64,000 bases of DNA from Plasmodium coatneyi. Lineage: Eukaryota > Apicomplexa > Aconoidasida > Haemosporida > Plasmodiidae. How positions within the stretch are numbered: position 1 is the first letter of the stretch; every line of letters begins with the position of its first letter. The stretch lies in contig NC_033559.1 of assembly GCF_001680005.1 (NCBI RefSeq), positions 1,240,001 to 1,304,000 on the forward strand, written 5' to 3'. Of this stretch, positions 52,801-62,734 are shown in pieces. A program made the position numbers and the translations under genes. The notes under the pieces were generated by a model, which was given only the letters and a program-made list of their open reading frames with translations, was not told the DNA's origin and searched no databases.

Positions 52801-55138
52801 GTTCCATTTGGGTTCTATGCATCTGGATTTTAAGAAAAACTACACATCTTCTTACGCTAAGGTGCCAAGCAAATTTAGAAGCGCCATTAAATTTTCTTGC
52901 AGCTGCTACAATCCGCAGAAGAAGGTGTTCGGAACGATGGACATCGAAACGGAGTATGCCCCTTCCGAAGAGGAGCCCAAAATTCAGGAAGATAAGTTTG
53001 TCCGAAATAAGCTTCTCCCGTTGAGAAGTAAAATTAGTTTAGATGCAGATGAGGTAGAACCCATTGAGGAGGTAGATACTGAGGAAGATTCAGGAGCAGC
53101 AGGTTCAGAGGGATGCACAGAAGACGGATCATGTGGTAACATGCTCTCCCAAGGAATCAGCTACACGTGTGACTTCTCTCAGGAGTCGCTATTCACTCTG
53201 ATCGAGGGAAAAGTCCAAAGGAACACATGCACCGTAGATGCCAGAGCGTTAGATGTGGTAACTATAAAATGTCCAGCCATAGCGAATCACGTGCATAAGG
53301 AAAACACAGTCACAGAACCCGTCGAAACGGAAAAGGTAATCATCACCATAGATGGGGAGCAGTATGTAACATACCAGGAGGAGAAAACAAAGAAGAAGAC
53401 ATTCTCCTTGAAAGAAATTTACGAAGAGGAATACTACGGTATGACTAGCGAAGAAGCGACAAATATGAGAAAGGTAGATGCAGGATGGGATAACCACGAA
53501 GTGTATTATCCAAAGCGGGTTCTAGACCACGTAGTCGTAGCGAATAAGGTAACCAAGTTGGAAGACGCCCTACCAGGAGTGCTACATCTGCAAAGCAAAA
53601 TAAACGAAGAATTAAAAACAACTGAATTGATAAAGGACGGTGTGGTCCGCTTCATGGTGCCACCGTATGTAAGGGATGACTTCCAGTTCCACCTCTTCTG
53701 TGGAAAGTCCTCTGAGAAGAAACCACAAGGAAAGAACACCTCTCTCGGGGTCATACGTATAAATGTGTCTGCCTACAAGAAGGAACTTCAGGGGTGCGAT
53801 TTCATAAACCACAAGGAAGACCCGGACTTGGTTATTTTTACCAACGAACGAGAAAAATCTAATGACCACATTTGTTCCATTTCGCTGATACCAAATACCG
53901 TGGTGGGAATTAACTGCCCATCGGGAAAACTCCTCCCAGATAGCTGCTTCCATGAGACCTACTTTGTCGCAAAATCTGAAGAAAAAACAGAGGCCAACCA
54001 GATGAGCACCTTACCAAAGGAGAAAATTACAAACGTCATTAAGGGAGCAATACCGGTGTCAAATTTTTCGAATAAGAAAAATACCTACACATATCTCATC
54101 CTCCCTAAGGATATGAAAAGTCTAGAAAAATTAGACAAGAACTTCTACTGCACTTGTGATGAGGGTATAGTAAAAATGAAGATTCACGAATTTTACATAA
54201 AGAGAGAAAAGAACAACCGGGTGGACAAAGAAACCTGCTCCTACGATAGCGCGAAAAATGTGACCACCTGTAATGTCGTCGAATTCTTGGAAAATCTCGA
54301 AGAGAAGGATAACAAAACGAATCACTACACAGTGAACCTATCCAGATGGGATAAGGTTATTTTAAAATACCCAACAAATGAGAAGGAGAATTATGGAAAG
54401 ATTTTTGTTAATCCAATTAACATAAAAGATAAGGTGCTCTATAAGAACGTCCCTACACCTCTTGAGGATATTCTACCTGGAGCTATCACCACACATAAGT
54501 TTGATTCAAGGACCAAAATTATAGAACACACTTTAAGGGTCCCTCCTTATGTTTCTAAAGAGGTGAACTTCTTCTTGGAATTCAACAACTCACTGACGCA
54601 TAAAATGGTGGACTATAATTACTCCTACGGGGGGGTTGTAAAAATATTTTTCCACGTTCGAGAAGGGTACAGTGAAATCAGTGGTTGTGATTTTACTGGA
54701 AAGTATAACCACCTCTTCAGTCACAACTTCGACCCTAATATTAAGGAAAGTACAACGTGTTCTGTTACCTTTGGGAATAATAGCTATGCTGGGTTTGCTT
54801 GCCCTAGGGAATTTGAAGTCGTCCCTCATAATTGCTTTACATCTGTATACGATAATAATGACGATAAGAAGGTTAAGAAGTTAGTGGACCTATCTCAGGA
54901 AGCTGAATCCGATTTTGTTCAGTACAACGCCCGTGGGGTCAGCCTATCCTACGTGACCTTTAAGAAGGACACCAAGGGACACAGCATCTCCTGCAAGTGC
55001 GTCTCCAAAAAAGTCACGCACACTATTAATGTTACCTTCGAGCCTGATGCTGACAATTCCCTCCCCAAGACAAGAATCCGCATAAGGTACTTCGACTTGA
55101 GCAAGGCCTCCTTCAGTTCGCACCTGCGTGGGGGATGA
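46853..55138 (+). CDS. P230: 6-cysteine gamete surface protein P230 (transmission-blocking antigen)
   Basis: A single exon of 2761 aa. P230 sits on the surface of gametocytes and gametes, held there by GPI-anchored P48/45, and is needed for male gamete fertility. A signal peptide (VLLLLPFAHIILA) begins the protein. A propeptide with a strongly acidic Asp/Glu tract (residues ~180-225) follows. All fourteen s48/45 domains can be seen by their opening motifs in seven A/B pairs, near residues 290/443, 600/813, 974/1128, 1388/1577, 1717/1863, 2104/2314 and 2461/2611 (for example CDFEKG, CDFTDQ, CNFSDV, CDFTSE, CDFINH, CDFTGK). No C-terminal hydrophobic segment is present, as expected. The length is close to the P. 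vivax protein (about 2.7 kaa) and shorter than the P. falciparum one (about 3.1 kaa). Confidence 0.97.
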   Translation: MGKLGKLKRVLLLLPFAHIILARNDNAQVGVTSREKVRFVGLLSGGRGDGGNEGSYEGRCVSRNADPYVLGRDPFGGITNGKFFPRGVHYREGNHSLLRLLKSEDRRKGVNVYHLGGLPHGENSNGRKNNLSGAIKMVTNYLHGQVKFWNTDVVTIPHELFGVSPQGKFSTRRVARRLAEDDDGDDDDNYDNYDNDDGDDEEEEEEDDGEDYDQGENYQIKGMDLEDEDEDDILGDTVLLPLVDSDSSEGVFDAVNEGFEATIKKDGEELKESDPTVEVFSSSNTNKEYLCDFEKGKSLKDTTKKVVICEMRIQEPLVKVKIVCPTKYSDVSIHGSMGFIPKKAPYVTLVNTNEGIDKEKKVLLKEKKLAALLHGVIIDPAINEEANVTQKGIIEFILPPVVKEKKKIYYICDHNETEVGGKHVARGVVSISIEPYGKSVRGCNYTGRKKHFFTYDYEKDNAMNHPCVFQLNAGEIGGIMFPDGIKSTTCFDQMIPHSPNKKWDNKKKNLNEIINGAVIYNKDFKAQYFRVKYFSIPNSFTEKINLFCNIHLTEGDEKHMVYISINQELNISVFDLYESFSNVKKVIQVAQQTQDKKEYTCDFTDQLDKKEDDGEKKVIICRKKLTEFDTFTMKCPIKKDKYENLVMIPKTLKKEEKKKNNVLKIQLDVQYELFKKYLHFHDKYGKYLPDYPSFFTFPLNRVAKLELKKNSIFKNHKDASYFDEVASASDAFVKLLAYLDAQDTVILTKQISNLAISEDKSTDDVFDLTFQIPAYIETNEPLYILMGCNNTKDGGNLGIVELVLSKSEHIVKGCNFSDVEMKHFTNNVKSTGAKCSIVANPNDLVGFNCSKTYVPETDEEEGSGEATGVIEPEGCFTQVYNSNEKTDIVTMLPGVLIYSSGKKNSTSFIKIPPVPLKKKITFSCKCKIESVVNEIEVTVAEEKEIKKESVEVLKEEAITTVKGKDQEEDGKIYTCPNKTLIEPKLEKIDDLYVQNTCHIDVKEMHSYVEIYCPSKDFAIHKNINMYYTTVKPKKEESPKVLNQLELDKIIPHAEMLHKTRNILPLQSTTNDMEKVDLSHVYLFFPYYVKEEQEFNVICDNSNTLFGEKKGGVLSYQIKVPKRSKQIKGCDFNSKKSEIFLNQPTENDCVIDAMPKDVIGFVCPPETVKITSCFKDAVVDDHLTNIADTLELTDNMANYTHSHKFNYIEIPRVVSKDLSFKCICVHLKKDYQLTSPPSAKLLDVIYQKLDIKKGEGYTKVDAKKKFLMSSLNPYLAHKEDKVISIFQEVDKNNPFGEDEKPEEIIQDVAKTEFYHDTLGSTGSLSQIRDNHISGDDYSIYTNVNDNVLERTIMADIEKLNKSDFKVYTLSVNVKAPKLLQPKKLNENEYLCDFSKKSLIVPEPLTEDSPLDIHCYSALKPLDTLYVKCPTEKAAYEDAKTKTADDDDEAEKGIISILDDVSGAEDSGSPLEDESFVKYFDKISMKPSEFFKKVLNEDGDKEEDIDLVLPGAAYTSMKVLKKKDPFTSYVAVIVPPTVSRNTFFKVECNNNEYKEGGKNAGYKGIIHLNISRSGEKTIGCDFTSEHSSILTKGVLLPSGQEKECEVEVTKNDVFGVRCSNDSTFDPVKCFHEIHDKTGSVKQIKELIPGVKVFTLPNSKTKVAYGKIPLDYVNKINFSCTCTKTDDNTKGKIKVVVNKDEYSLEDMKLTDAVKHGKVNFCNFFDDEALIFKKNPDKIVQCKVDAELFSEVVVMLPQMGSTNDEPDYKNFAVTPTLSEGEDIKVITDARTEVPITTALKGVYGSRVFSFEKNSKKGIGLSFFIPPTFEDKNFKLAIKESAILTGSKQRGVIFVIVRKNMEPGSVKMCDFTSSENSLAELDQSNNEKVCSVKIAKGDIFGITCPKGFCLYPEACFSNVTLDYYKGELHMEEAEAEGNNEEINFAERTKTNMRIKDLLHLIGDDDSEMEDLQKFSEFSNITEMLNFETFHLGSMHLDFKKNYTSSYAKVPSKFRSAIKFSCSCYNPQKKVFGTMDIETEYAPSEEEPKIQEDKFVRNKLLPLRSKISLDADEVEPIEEVDTEEDSGAAGSEGCTEDGSCGNMLSQGISYTCDFSQESLFTLIEGKVQRNTCTVDARALDVVTIKCPAIANHVHKENTVTEPVETEKVIITIDGEQYVTYQEEKTKKKTFSLKEIYEEEYYGMTSEEATNMRKVDAGWDNHEVYYPKRVLDHVVVANKVTKLEDALPGVLHLQSKINEELKTTELIKDGVVRFMVPPYVRDDFQFHLFCGKSSEKKPQGKNTSLGVIRINVSAYKKELQGCDFINHKEDPDLVIFTNEREKSNDHICSISLIPNTVVGINCPSGKLLPDSCFHETYFVAKSEEKTEANQMSTLPKEKITNVIKGAIPVSNFSNKKNTYTYLILPKDMKSLEKLDKNFYCTCDEGIVKMKIHEFYIKREKNNRVDKETCSYDSAKNVTTCNVVEFLENLEEKDNKTNHYTVNLSRWDKVILKYPTNEKENYGKIFVNPINIKDKVLYKNVPTPLEDILPGAITTHKFDSRTKIIEHTLRVPPYVSKEVNFFLEFNNSLTHKMVDYNYSYGGVVKIFFHVREGYSEISGCDFTGKYNHLFSHNFDPNIKESTTCSVTFGNNSYAGFACPREFEVVPHNCFTSVYDNNDDKKVKKLVDLSQEAESDFVQYNARGVSLSYVTFKKDTKGHSISCKCVSKKVTHTINVTFEPDADNSLPKTRIRIRYFDLSKASFSSHLRGG

Positions 55139-55902
55139 AAACGGGGGCGGCTACTACGATAAAACGGGGAATAGGTTGAACGATGAATAGGCCAAACCCT
55201 ATTGCTGCTCTCACCGTCGGGTGAAACTCCCATGCACAACCGCAACCGAGGCGGTGAGAGGATCCCTGCTTAGTCGACTCGCTACCCACCAAGGGGACCC
55301 CTACAACCATTTTAAATGAACCCTTTTTCTACACTTCTTGCCCAGAAAAACACACTTAGGGGCACTTGCACATCATAACTTCACCCCGAATTAATCGAAT
55401 TTTTTTTCTTTTTTTTTGGATAACACTTCTACTTTTGCTTCCCTATGGGGGTGCCACGGGTTGTCCTTTGGAGCTGTTTTTTTTTTTATCAGCCAACTGA
55501 CCAGATAGGTGGCCTGCTTGATGATCACCCTTTCGACCTGCGTGACGCCACACCCGACCTACTACTTCCACAGGTGTTCGTTCGTCAGTCCAATCAAACG
55601 GTTTGGAAGGTGCGACTACCAAGCCGGTGGATAGACACATGGACTGACAAATCTGTGCACGTCAGTTGAGGTCTCCGGTGTATGGTCTCTGCCCAACTAG
55701 CGAAAGAAAAAAAGCAGTTCGTTCTTATTGTGAATAGGTGAGTAGATTTTGTGTGTGCATGTGGGTTTAATCGCGCGGAAAAAGAAAGGAAAAAAAAAGT
55801 TGATAATGGTGATGATGATAAAGTTACAGAGGAAGTACATATATCTGGTAACGCATCCCACTGCGGTGTTACATGACACTAACTAGCCAAACGACGGAGG
55901 GG

Positions 55903-55940
<38 letters not shown>

Positions 55941-56157
55941 GACTGCAAAAATGAGGGGGAAGGGATTTCCCCCCAATTTGACAAAGACACTCCCTTCGGG
56001 GAGGGGGCCTCTCCACGTGGACATGAAAAAAATAAATAAAAAAAAAAAAATCACATAAATTGCAAATTCGGAAAACAAACAACCGATGGGGGCAAATCAC
56101 ACCCATCCGGAGAAGGGGGAAGCCAATGCAGCGGTAACGTGTGGCCTCGCCGACCTG
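55139..56157. other. Convergent 3' intergenic region after P230
   Basis: 1 kb between the P230 stop and the 3' end of the phospholipase gene. It contains A-runs near 55907-55937 and 56037-56050. No gene is seen. Confidence 0.55.
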
Positions 56158-58564
56158 CTATAAATACCTGGAACGCATATAGTTGTTGGCCAGCTTATGC
56201 GCCAGTCGTTTTATCTCGTAGAATTTTTCATCGAAGAGGTAGTCGCGTGTGGCCTTTGCTATTAAATCAAAGTCACGCACGTCCTGGCTGTCGATGTCTA
56301 TATCCCCAATATTGGGAACGTTAAAACGGAAGTAGGTATTCTCCCTGTCGGAAAGCCACTGCAGAACTTCTCGATGTGTTTCATTTGCTCTAGTTAGAAG
56401 GTGACCTGAATTAAGTATTATTTCAAATGTCGAGGCAGATTTTCCGCTAGCCACTGACTGTGTCAATTTGGTAGGAGATTTTCCTGTCCCTATGGAAACT
56501 ATCGTATCTAGCTCCTCCTTAATAAAGGCAGAGAGATTTTTGTTGTTCAGTCTGGCACATTCTTCCAATGCGATAAGAGCGGGATTACTTGCCTTCAACG
56601 CTCCATCTACAAGATGTATCTCCGGTTTTATGTGGAAGCCCAGATCTTTAATATCCTCAGAACTGGGTCCTTTCAAATACGTTGGGGCAGATGCAGTTGC
56701 CCAGGCAGCTAGCCATAATGGAACCTTATTGATCCCTTCGTAGGATTCCCCATTTATTGCATTGTACTTATGAGAATAATTCCTCAGGAGGAACAACTTA
56801 TACGGGTTGTGTTTCACATCCGTTGCCGTCACGAAGCAATACACTTTTTTGTAAGAAGACATAAACATGCTTCCCAATTTTTCCATAAATAAATCTTTCA
56901 CGTTATTTATATCGTACCCTTCGAATAGGATTCCCGAAATTAGGTTCCTGTTTCCTTCGAATATTTTTTGCATGGTACTTGGCAACAGGTTGGTGACGTC
57001 TCGAAGCCCCATCTCTTTTAACAGAGCCAGGGAGATCAATCCACCTGCACTTGTTCCACAGATCATGTCGAAGCAGTCGATCAATTTCACGTCGTCGTTG
57101 CCGATCTCCTTCCGGATTTCATTTTCGATTCTGTTCAGCACGATTAGCGTTGACATGGCCAGGATGCCTCCTCCGTCCAGAGACAGGATGGAAACGCTGC
57201 ACGGGGGTTAGGAAGTGAATAATTAGCCATTGTAATAGGGGTTTGTATCGGTTGCATAGCGAGGAGAAGAACCCCCCTCCAGCCCATTCTAGCAACACAC
57301 ACACCAAACGTGCCACCGCTCCGTCCGGGTGTGCTCCTCCACTTACGGTTTTCTAAACGGCGTGTAAGGATCCTGCGGGATCTGGTTGTACTTGCCACAG
57401 TAAAGCAACCCGTAGCGGCACTCTATAGTCATGCCAAGGGACATGCAAGTGCTAACATTCAAGTGCAGCATACTGTTAGCACTGCAATTGTATAGATAGA
57501 CGTATTTCTTCTTTTTCGAAGATACCCTTATTTGATTTTCATTGTGAAAAGTGCACGAAATGTTTTCCGTGTTGGTTTTATTCTCTTCTAACGAAACAGA
57601 TTCCTTTTTTTTATGCTTCACCCTTAAGTTATCGTAGTAGTTTTTTTTTCTACCCTTCATTTTGCTAATATGTTTTTTGTTCTTCCTTTCTTTGGATTCT
57701 TCATACAAAATATCTGTCTGGTCAAAATTGTAGTTACAGATTTTGCTGATTTCATCATTCAGGTTTTCATTTTCTATTATCGTGGGTTCTCTCTTCTCAT
57801 CCTCCACGTCGCCCACTTCGTCACTTTCCTCACCCTCTCCCTCTTCTTCTGCTTCGTCTCCTCCTTCGTCTAATTCTTCTTCTTCCTCCTTTGGGTTCAC
57901 CGATGGGCTTTTCCTCCGTTGGGGTTTCTCCCGAGTAGTGGCCTGTTTATTCCTTAGCTGAGTCTTCCCCTGGGTTGCCTCCTCCTCATTCTGCGGGATC
58001 AGTTTGTAGTTCACTTCCACTTGCATCTTGGACAGCCCAAAGTAGATGCTATCCCATTTGCTCTGCGGGTGTGTGTGGGGTGAATGAAGAAGAAATGGTG
58101 AACAACGGTGGTCATTCAGTAGCGGATTGTTAGGTAACATTCCCCCTGCCACTTCTTATTCTTACATTGTTGCTATTCTCCACGTAGATGCAGTAGAACC
58201 CAGACTTGCGCAACTGCACAGAGTGTTTATTCACGGTGAGTTCCCCATCGAAGATATTCAACGTGTGTTCCTTATTCTGTGGGAATTGTAAAAAGTCACT
58301 GTGCAAGGACGCATTAACCACCTGAGGGGTAAAATCTTTTATGGGTTCTACATCGAAGTAGTCATTTAAAATGGTTGAGTTTTCTGCCCTCAGTTTACTG
58401 TATTCATTTTCTCCATTCTTTAGGTTATTATCGTTTAAATTTTTTTTTTTTTTTTTGGTCTTCCTCTTTTCCCTTTCGACTGCATCATCACTGTTTTCTT
58501 CTCCACTCAGACCATGCGAGAAAATATCAGAATACATGTAGATCCGTTCCTCCTCATCGTTCAT
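56158..58564 (-). CDS. Patatin-like phospholipase
   Basis: Three exons (58564-58166, 58062-57347, 57196-56158) give 717 aa. Patatin-like enzymes are lipid acyl hydrolases with a Ser-Asp dyad. The catalytic domain fills exon 3. It has the oxyanion motif DGGGILA directly after the exon 2/3 junction, the nucleophile elbow GTSAGG, and the catalytic Asp in VDGALKASNP. The first ~365 residues are non-catalytic. They include an acidic/basic low-complexity region (EEEEELDEGGDEAEEEGEGEESDE) and a conserved-looking module (FYCIYVENSNNSKWDSIYFGLSK). Phases 0 and 2 agree at the junctions. By position it corresponds to the P. falciparum patatin-like phospholipase reported to act in gametocyte induction (gene identity from memory). 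No signal peptide is obvious at MNDEEERIYMYSD, and an upstream exon cannot be excluded. Confidence 0.93.
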
Positions 58565-60086
58565 CCTTTCGGGGGGTTAATAAACGACTCAGTGGGATTT
58601 ACAGGGTGTTCACCTATATCAGATGGGTGCGATGCCCGTTTTGGGAACCTCTCTGGAGGAAGCAAAACTGGACTGATCTGGCTACGCTGCCTGGGGGGCT
58701 CATATATTCAATGTTTTCACCTCTAAACTGCCTACAGCTTTTGCTACCAAAACGACATCAATTTGGAGTGAGGTTATTTTATTTATTATTTTTTTTTTTT
58801 TCCCTTTCCACCTTCTTTTATATGTTCGTTGGCGAACAGCGAGACGTGCCCCAGAGGCATACAAACAAAACTGTCACGGAGTGGCCAACTTTCGCATCGA
58901 TCAGATTATACATAGTAGATCATACATTGTATCGTCCAGGGGGGGGAAGAGACGAGCAACCGCGTAGTTGGGAAGAAAAAAAGAAGACGACGAGAAAAAG
59001 AGGAAAATAAAAAAAAAAAAAAATCATCAAACTGTCAGCGAATTATAAACAAAATGGAAAGCAACGTAATAGCGACGTGACGAAAACTCAGCACGGACGC
59101 CTCGAAGCTTGCGCAAGCCAACCTTGGAACAAATGCGAAGAATTAAAAAAAAAAAAAAAAAAAAAAAAAATTCCACTTTTGCCTTTGTGCCAACTCGCCT
59201 ACCAGTGCGTTCCCAAAGGGACTGAACCGGGCGCCCAAACAAGTTCAATGAGTACGCATAAATTGTCATACCACTATACATGCTTTTCTTTCCTTTTATA
59301 TATATATATTTATTTATTTATATATAACCCCCAACACATTCGACTTACCCATGGGAAAACACTTCAATGGTAGGGAAACTCCCCTCAAACGAGAGAAAAT
59401 GGCCCCAGCCAACACGCATCATCCTCATCCTTCGCATTCATACTTTACTAGCAACAAGTCCACCTATTGGATGGCTATTTTGCTTCCAAACATATCACCC
59501 CTTTCTTGTGAGCAGTCTCTCTGGGCGAAAGCGCGAAGTTGGGGCCTCGCCAAATCAACATCACCAGGAAGTACGAAAAAAGAAAAAAAAAAAAAACCTC
59601 GTAAATTGTTCCTTTCGTGCACATGAGCAAAACGAAAAATAGCATTTAATCCAATTATGCTAGCAGTCGCATCCCCACGCAAAGACGTAATTCTGCGACA
59701 TCGGCATGGAAGGGGGACAACCTATTTATGCATATGTTCATCTTTAACATTTTGTCAACTTTGGATGAGGCAAAATTTGAAGTCATGTGTTGACTGCTGT
59801 GTGTTCTATACGAATAAAAAAAAAAAAAGAAGACCCAACTTAGGCGTAAAAAAAAAAATGAATCTTTGCTCAATTCAGCAAGTTGGACAACCGAATTGGG
59901 CAATACCCCAGCGACGTGTTATTATTAAAGGGACACGTCCGGAGGGGGGGAAGAGCAGCGGGTTTATCTGGACATCTACATGAAGGTGCTCCAGGTGGAT
60001 GTGCATCAATCCCTTTGCGATCACAACAGATTTGTCTACCCCCGAAAGGAAAATTCAGATATGTTTGTTTTGTTCTGCCTTTCGTC
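58565..60086. other. Intergenic region upstream of the phospholipase and downstream of the exosome gene
   Basis: 1.5 kb with T-run 58441-58457, A-runs near 59009-59023 and 59147-59170, an AT-rich (TA/TTTA) stretch at 59297-59325 and more A-runs near 59586-59598. No supportable gene. Confidence 0.55.
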
Positions 60087-62030
60087 CTAACCGCACGAAA
60101 TTTCGTGCTTCTTCGCCATGTAGTTTTTTAATACCGTCTTTATTTCGCACCCCAGGGATCTGCATGCACATTCAGCGTAGCTGATAATCTGCACAGAGGG
60201 GGGGGGAAAAAGTTTAGGTGATGAGCGTTGGTACGATGAGCCCCTCGCAGAGGAACATGCAGTACGCTCAGAATGGCCTGCCTACCTCGGACAACGTTTT
60301 GCTGTTAAAGGAATTCCCGGACCCATGAAAGAAGCACACTGTTCTGAGGTTCAGGCATATCCCCAGGGTTATGCTGTTCGTGTCGTATTTCCCTCTGTAG
60401 TATTTTTCCTCCTGCATAAAAGAATAGAGTTGTGCACACATTGGGAAGAGGTTAAACAGTGGGGTGCCCAAAACGTTCACCATAGATGCCGTGCACATAA
60501 GAACGAAGGAATGTCTCTCCCCTTTCACATGCATACCAAACTGTCCACGTCCACAAGATGAAACACTCTCTTCGTGTTTGGGCAAATGATTGAATTCTTG
60601 CAGAAAGGGGGGGAAAAAAGAAAAGATCATATTATCGTTAAGTCAATAAACACAGTAGAGTGTTCCTATATTTGGTATATTTGGTATATTTGGTATATTT
60701 GGTATATTTGGTATATTTGGTATATTTGGTATATTTGGTATATTTGGTATATTTGGTATATTTGGTATATTTGGTATATTTGGTATATTTGGTATATTTG
60801 GTATATTTGGTATATTTGGTATATTTGGTATATTTGGTATATTTGGTACTTCCTCTTTTTGTTCTTTTTTTTTCATCTTACCACATTTACGGAAACGATC
60901 ATGTCCCGCATTTTAATTTGGGCATTGATTAATGCAAGCGATATGCACGTCAGGGTGGCACTCAGACAGCCTTAAAGGTTGGCAAAAGATAAGGATGGGG
61001 GGGAAGCGACATGGTGGGCTGTTTATATTTGCGCAATAATGGGTAAAGGAGGTGCATTTGCTTGATCTCCCCACGCACATATGGCGACTTTGGCCCACAA
61101 CTGGACACGTGAAGCAAGACAATTTCACGCGCCTCCAAATTACCTCCATCGTTCTGAATGATTAGGCACTTTATGTTAATGGAGCACTGTGGGTACTGGT
61201 TCAGCAGAATAACGCTCGAAACGCATTCTAGTAGCAGGTTCTTTATATTTTCATCGCTCTACAATGGGGAAAAAAAAAAAAAAAAGGTGCAAATTAGCTA
61301 GCTAATGTACGTTAGACCAAACAAAAACTTATGAACGTTCATGCAAAATGGTAGATTTGAAAAAAAAAAAAATGCAAAATAGCTAGCTGGTACACGTTAG
61401 GATTGCAAAAAATACCTCGTCTTTGGCCCTATCGTCATTCATATTCAAACTTTTGATATCCAGAAAGACCTTTCCCTTGTCGTAAGTTGCATTCTTGGAG
61501 TCGGGTTTCGGTCCATATCTTAAAAATGGAAATGGTGGAGATGGGTGGAGAAAGGTGTAGAAGAGGCAGCATAAATGCGCGGCGAACACATACACAGACA
61601 AAATTGCCCGCAGCGAATGAGCTACACAAAATTTTTCAAATTTACATGAGTGCCAATATTTTGGTATTTCCCAGTGAGTAAAAACAGGACGCGTCAGAAT
61701 ATCCATCGGTCCCCAGTTTTATGACTGAAAAAAAAAAAAAGAAAGAAAGGGGGGAGTAATATGCGGAAAAATTCATTACAGTTTAGCACACCATTTTGTG
61801 GTGCTGGTAGGCAATCTTCACGATGTTTCCTTTTTGGGGGAAGCTGGTGGTATAAGTAATCTGCCAACACATAGCATATATGCAGAAATGAACTTACACA
61901 TATCCCTGATTTCATTGTTCTTGCGGTTGTTTATCCTTCTGAAGGTGCCACTCCTGCGGAACTCCTCGTCGATTTTCTCTATTTTGCTTTTGAAATTGTA
62001 CGGAGGGAGGGGGGCTCTATACTTCGACAT
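60087..62030 (-). CDS. RNase PH-fold exosome core subunit, MTR3-like (8 exons)
   Basis: Eight exons fit exactly: 62030-61898, 61724-61646, 61518-61416, 61258-61144, 60970-60882, 60596-60537, 60411-60286 and 60188-60087, giving 268 aa. The protein is a ring subunit of the RNA exosome, which degrades and trims RNA 3' to 5'. The RNase PH pattern is clear: FIKLGTDGYSDASCFYSLGNTKILALIYGPK, then LLECVSSVILLNQYPQCSINI, IIQNDGGCLSATLTCISLALINAQIKMRDMIVSVNV, and DVDSLEEKYYRG before the last strands. It best resembles the MTR3/RRP41 group. The length (268 aa) and poor conservation of the RRP41 N-terminal DGR motif favour MTR3. RRP41 or RRP46 cannot be fully excluded. Intron 5 carries a 9-bp minisatellite. 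It diverges from ispF. Confidence 0.87.
60667..60846. repeat. Intronic 9-bp minisatellite, 20 perfect copies
   Basis: Exactly 20 uninterrupted copies of TATATTTGG lie inside intron 5 (60597-60881) of the exosome gene. The array is open in several frames and generates spurious YIWYIW-type ORFs. Confidence 0.95.
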
Positions 62031-62734
62031 TTCCTTACGACAGTTGTTTTGGGTTCAGGGGGTGGGAATAACCTCAGCAGTGGTACCCTTTGGTAATTCT
62101 CACTTTGGGGGAGAATTGCGATCTTTTTTTTTTTTCCGAAGCGCTGCGTCATTTGTCATTGTAGTGGCGATTATACAGGACTGGCGTTCGGAGTTTTGAC
62201 GCGGGTGAGCGAGGTTGTTTGGTAGTACGTATGTTTCTATGCACGCTTTTATGTTTGTACTTTTGTACGCACGTTTTCAGGCAAGTTTATTCGTTTGCCC
62301 ATCTCCTACCTGGATATATTATTTATTTTTATTTTATCATATTTTATTATGTTTTTATTATTATTTTTTTTTTTGTGCACGAACGTGGCTAAATCGCCTG
62401 ACCTGTTCATATTTTTTCCGCTCCAGTGATGATACCTGCTGAGATTGCAACATTTTTCCAACTGCTCGATCCAACTTAGCAGACTTCTCCGCAGTGTAGC
62501 AGTGGTATATGAGAAGCAAAGTGGGAACACCTGGCGTGATGCAACTATTTATGTGTTTGCTGTTTTACTTGCCTTTTCTGCTAAAACTAGTATGCCACTC
62601 CCCCGTTGGGTGATTATCCATCCGGGTGTTCACTCGTATACCCCCCTATTTTGTGTTTTTTTTTTTTTTTTTTTTCTCAGTTCCGCTAGTTGCACACATC
62701 CCTTTTAACCCCTGCACCTTTTCCGAACCAGACG
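62031..62734. other. Divergent intergenic region between exosome subunit and ispF
   Basis: 0.7 kb between two start codons. It is T-rich with a run near 62658-62676. No gene is seen. Confidence 0.5.

Noticed and set aside
60574..60975. Repeat-only ORFs on both strands (YIWYIW / NIPNIP type)
   Set aside because: They are by-products of the 9-bp intronic minisatellite, which never meets a stop. Flanking exons of the exosome gene splice cleanly around it.
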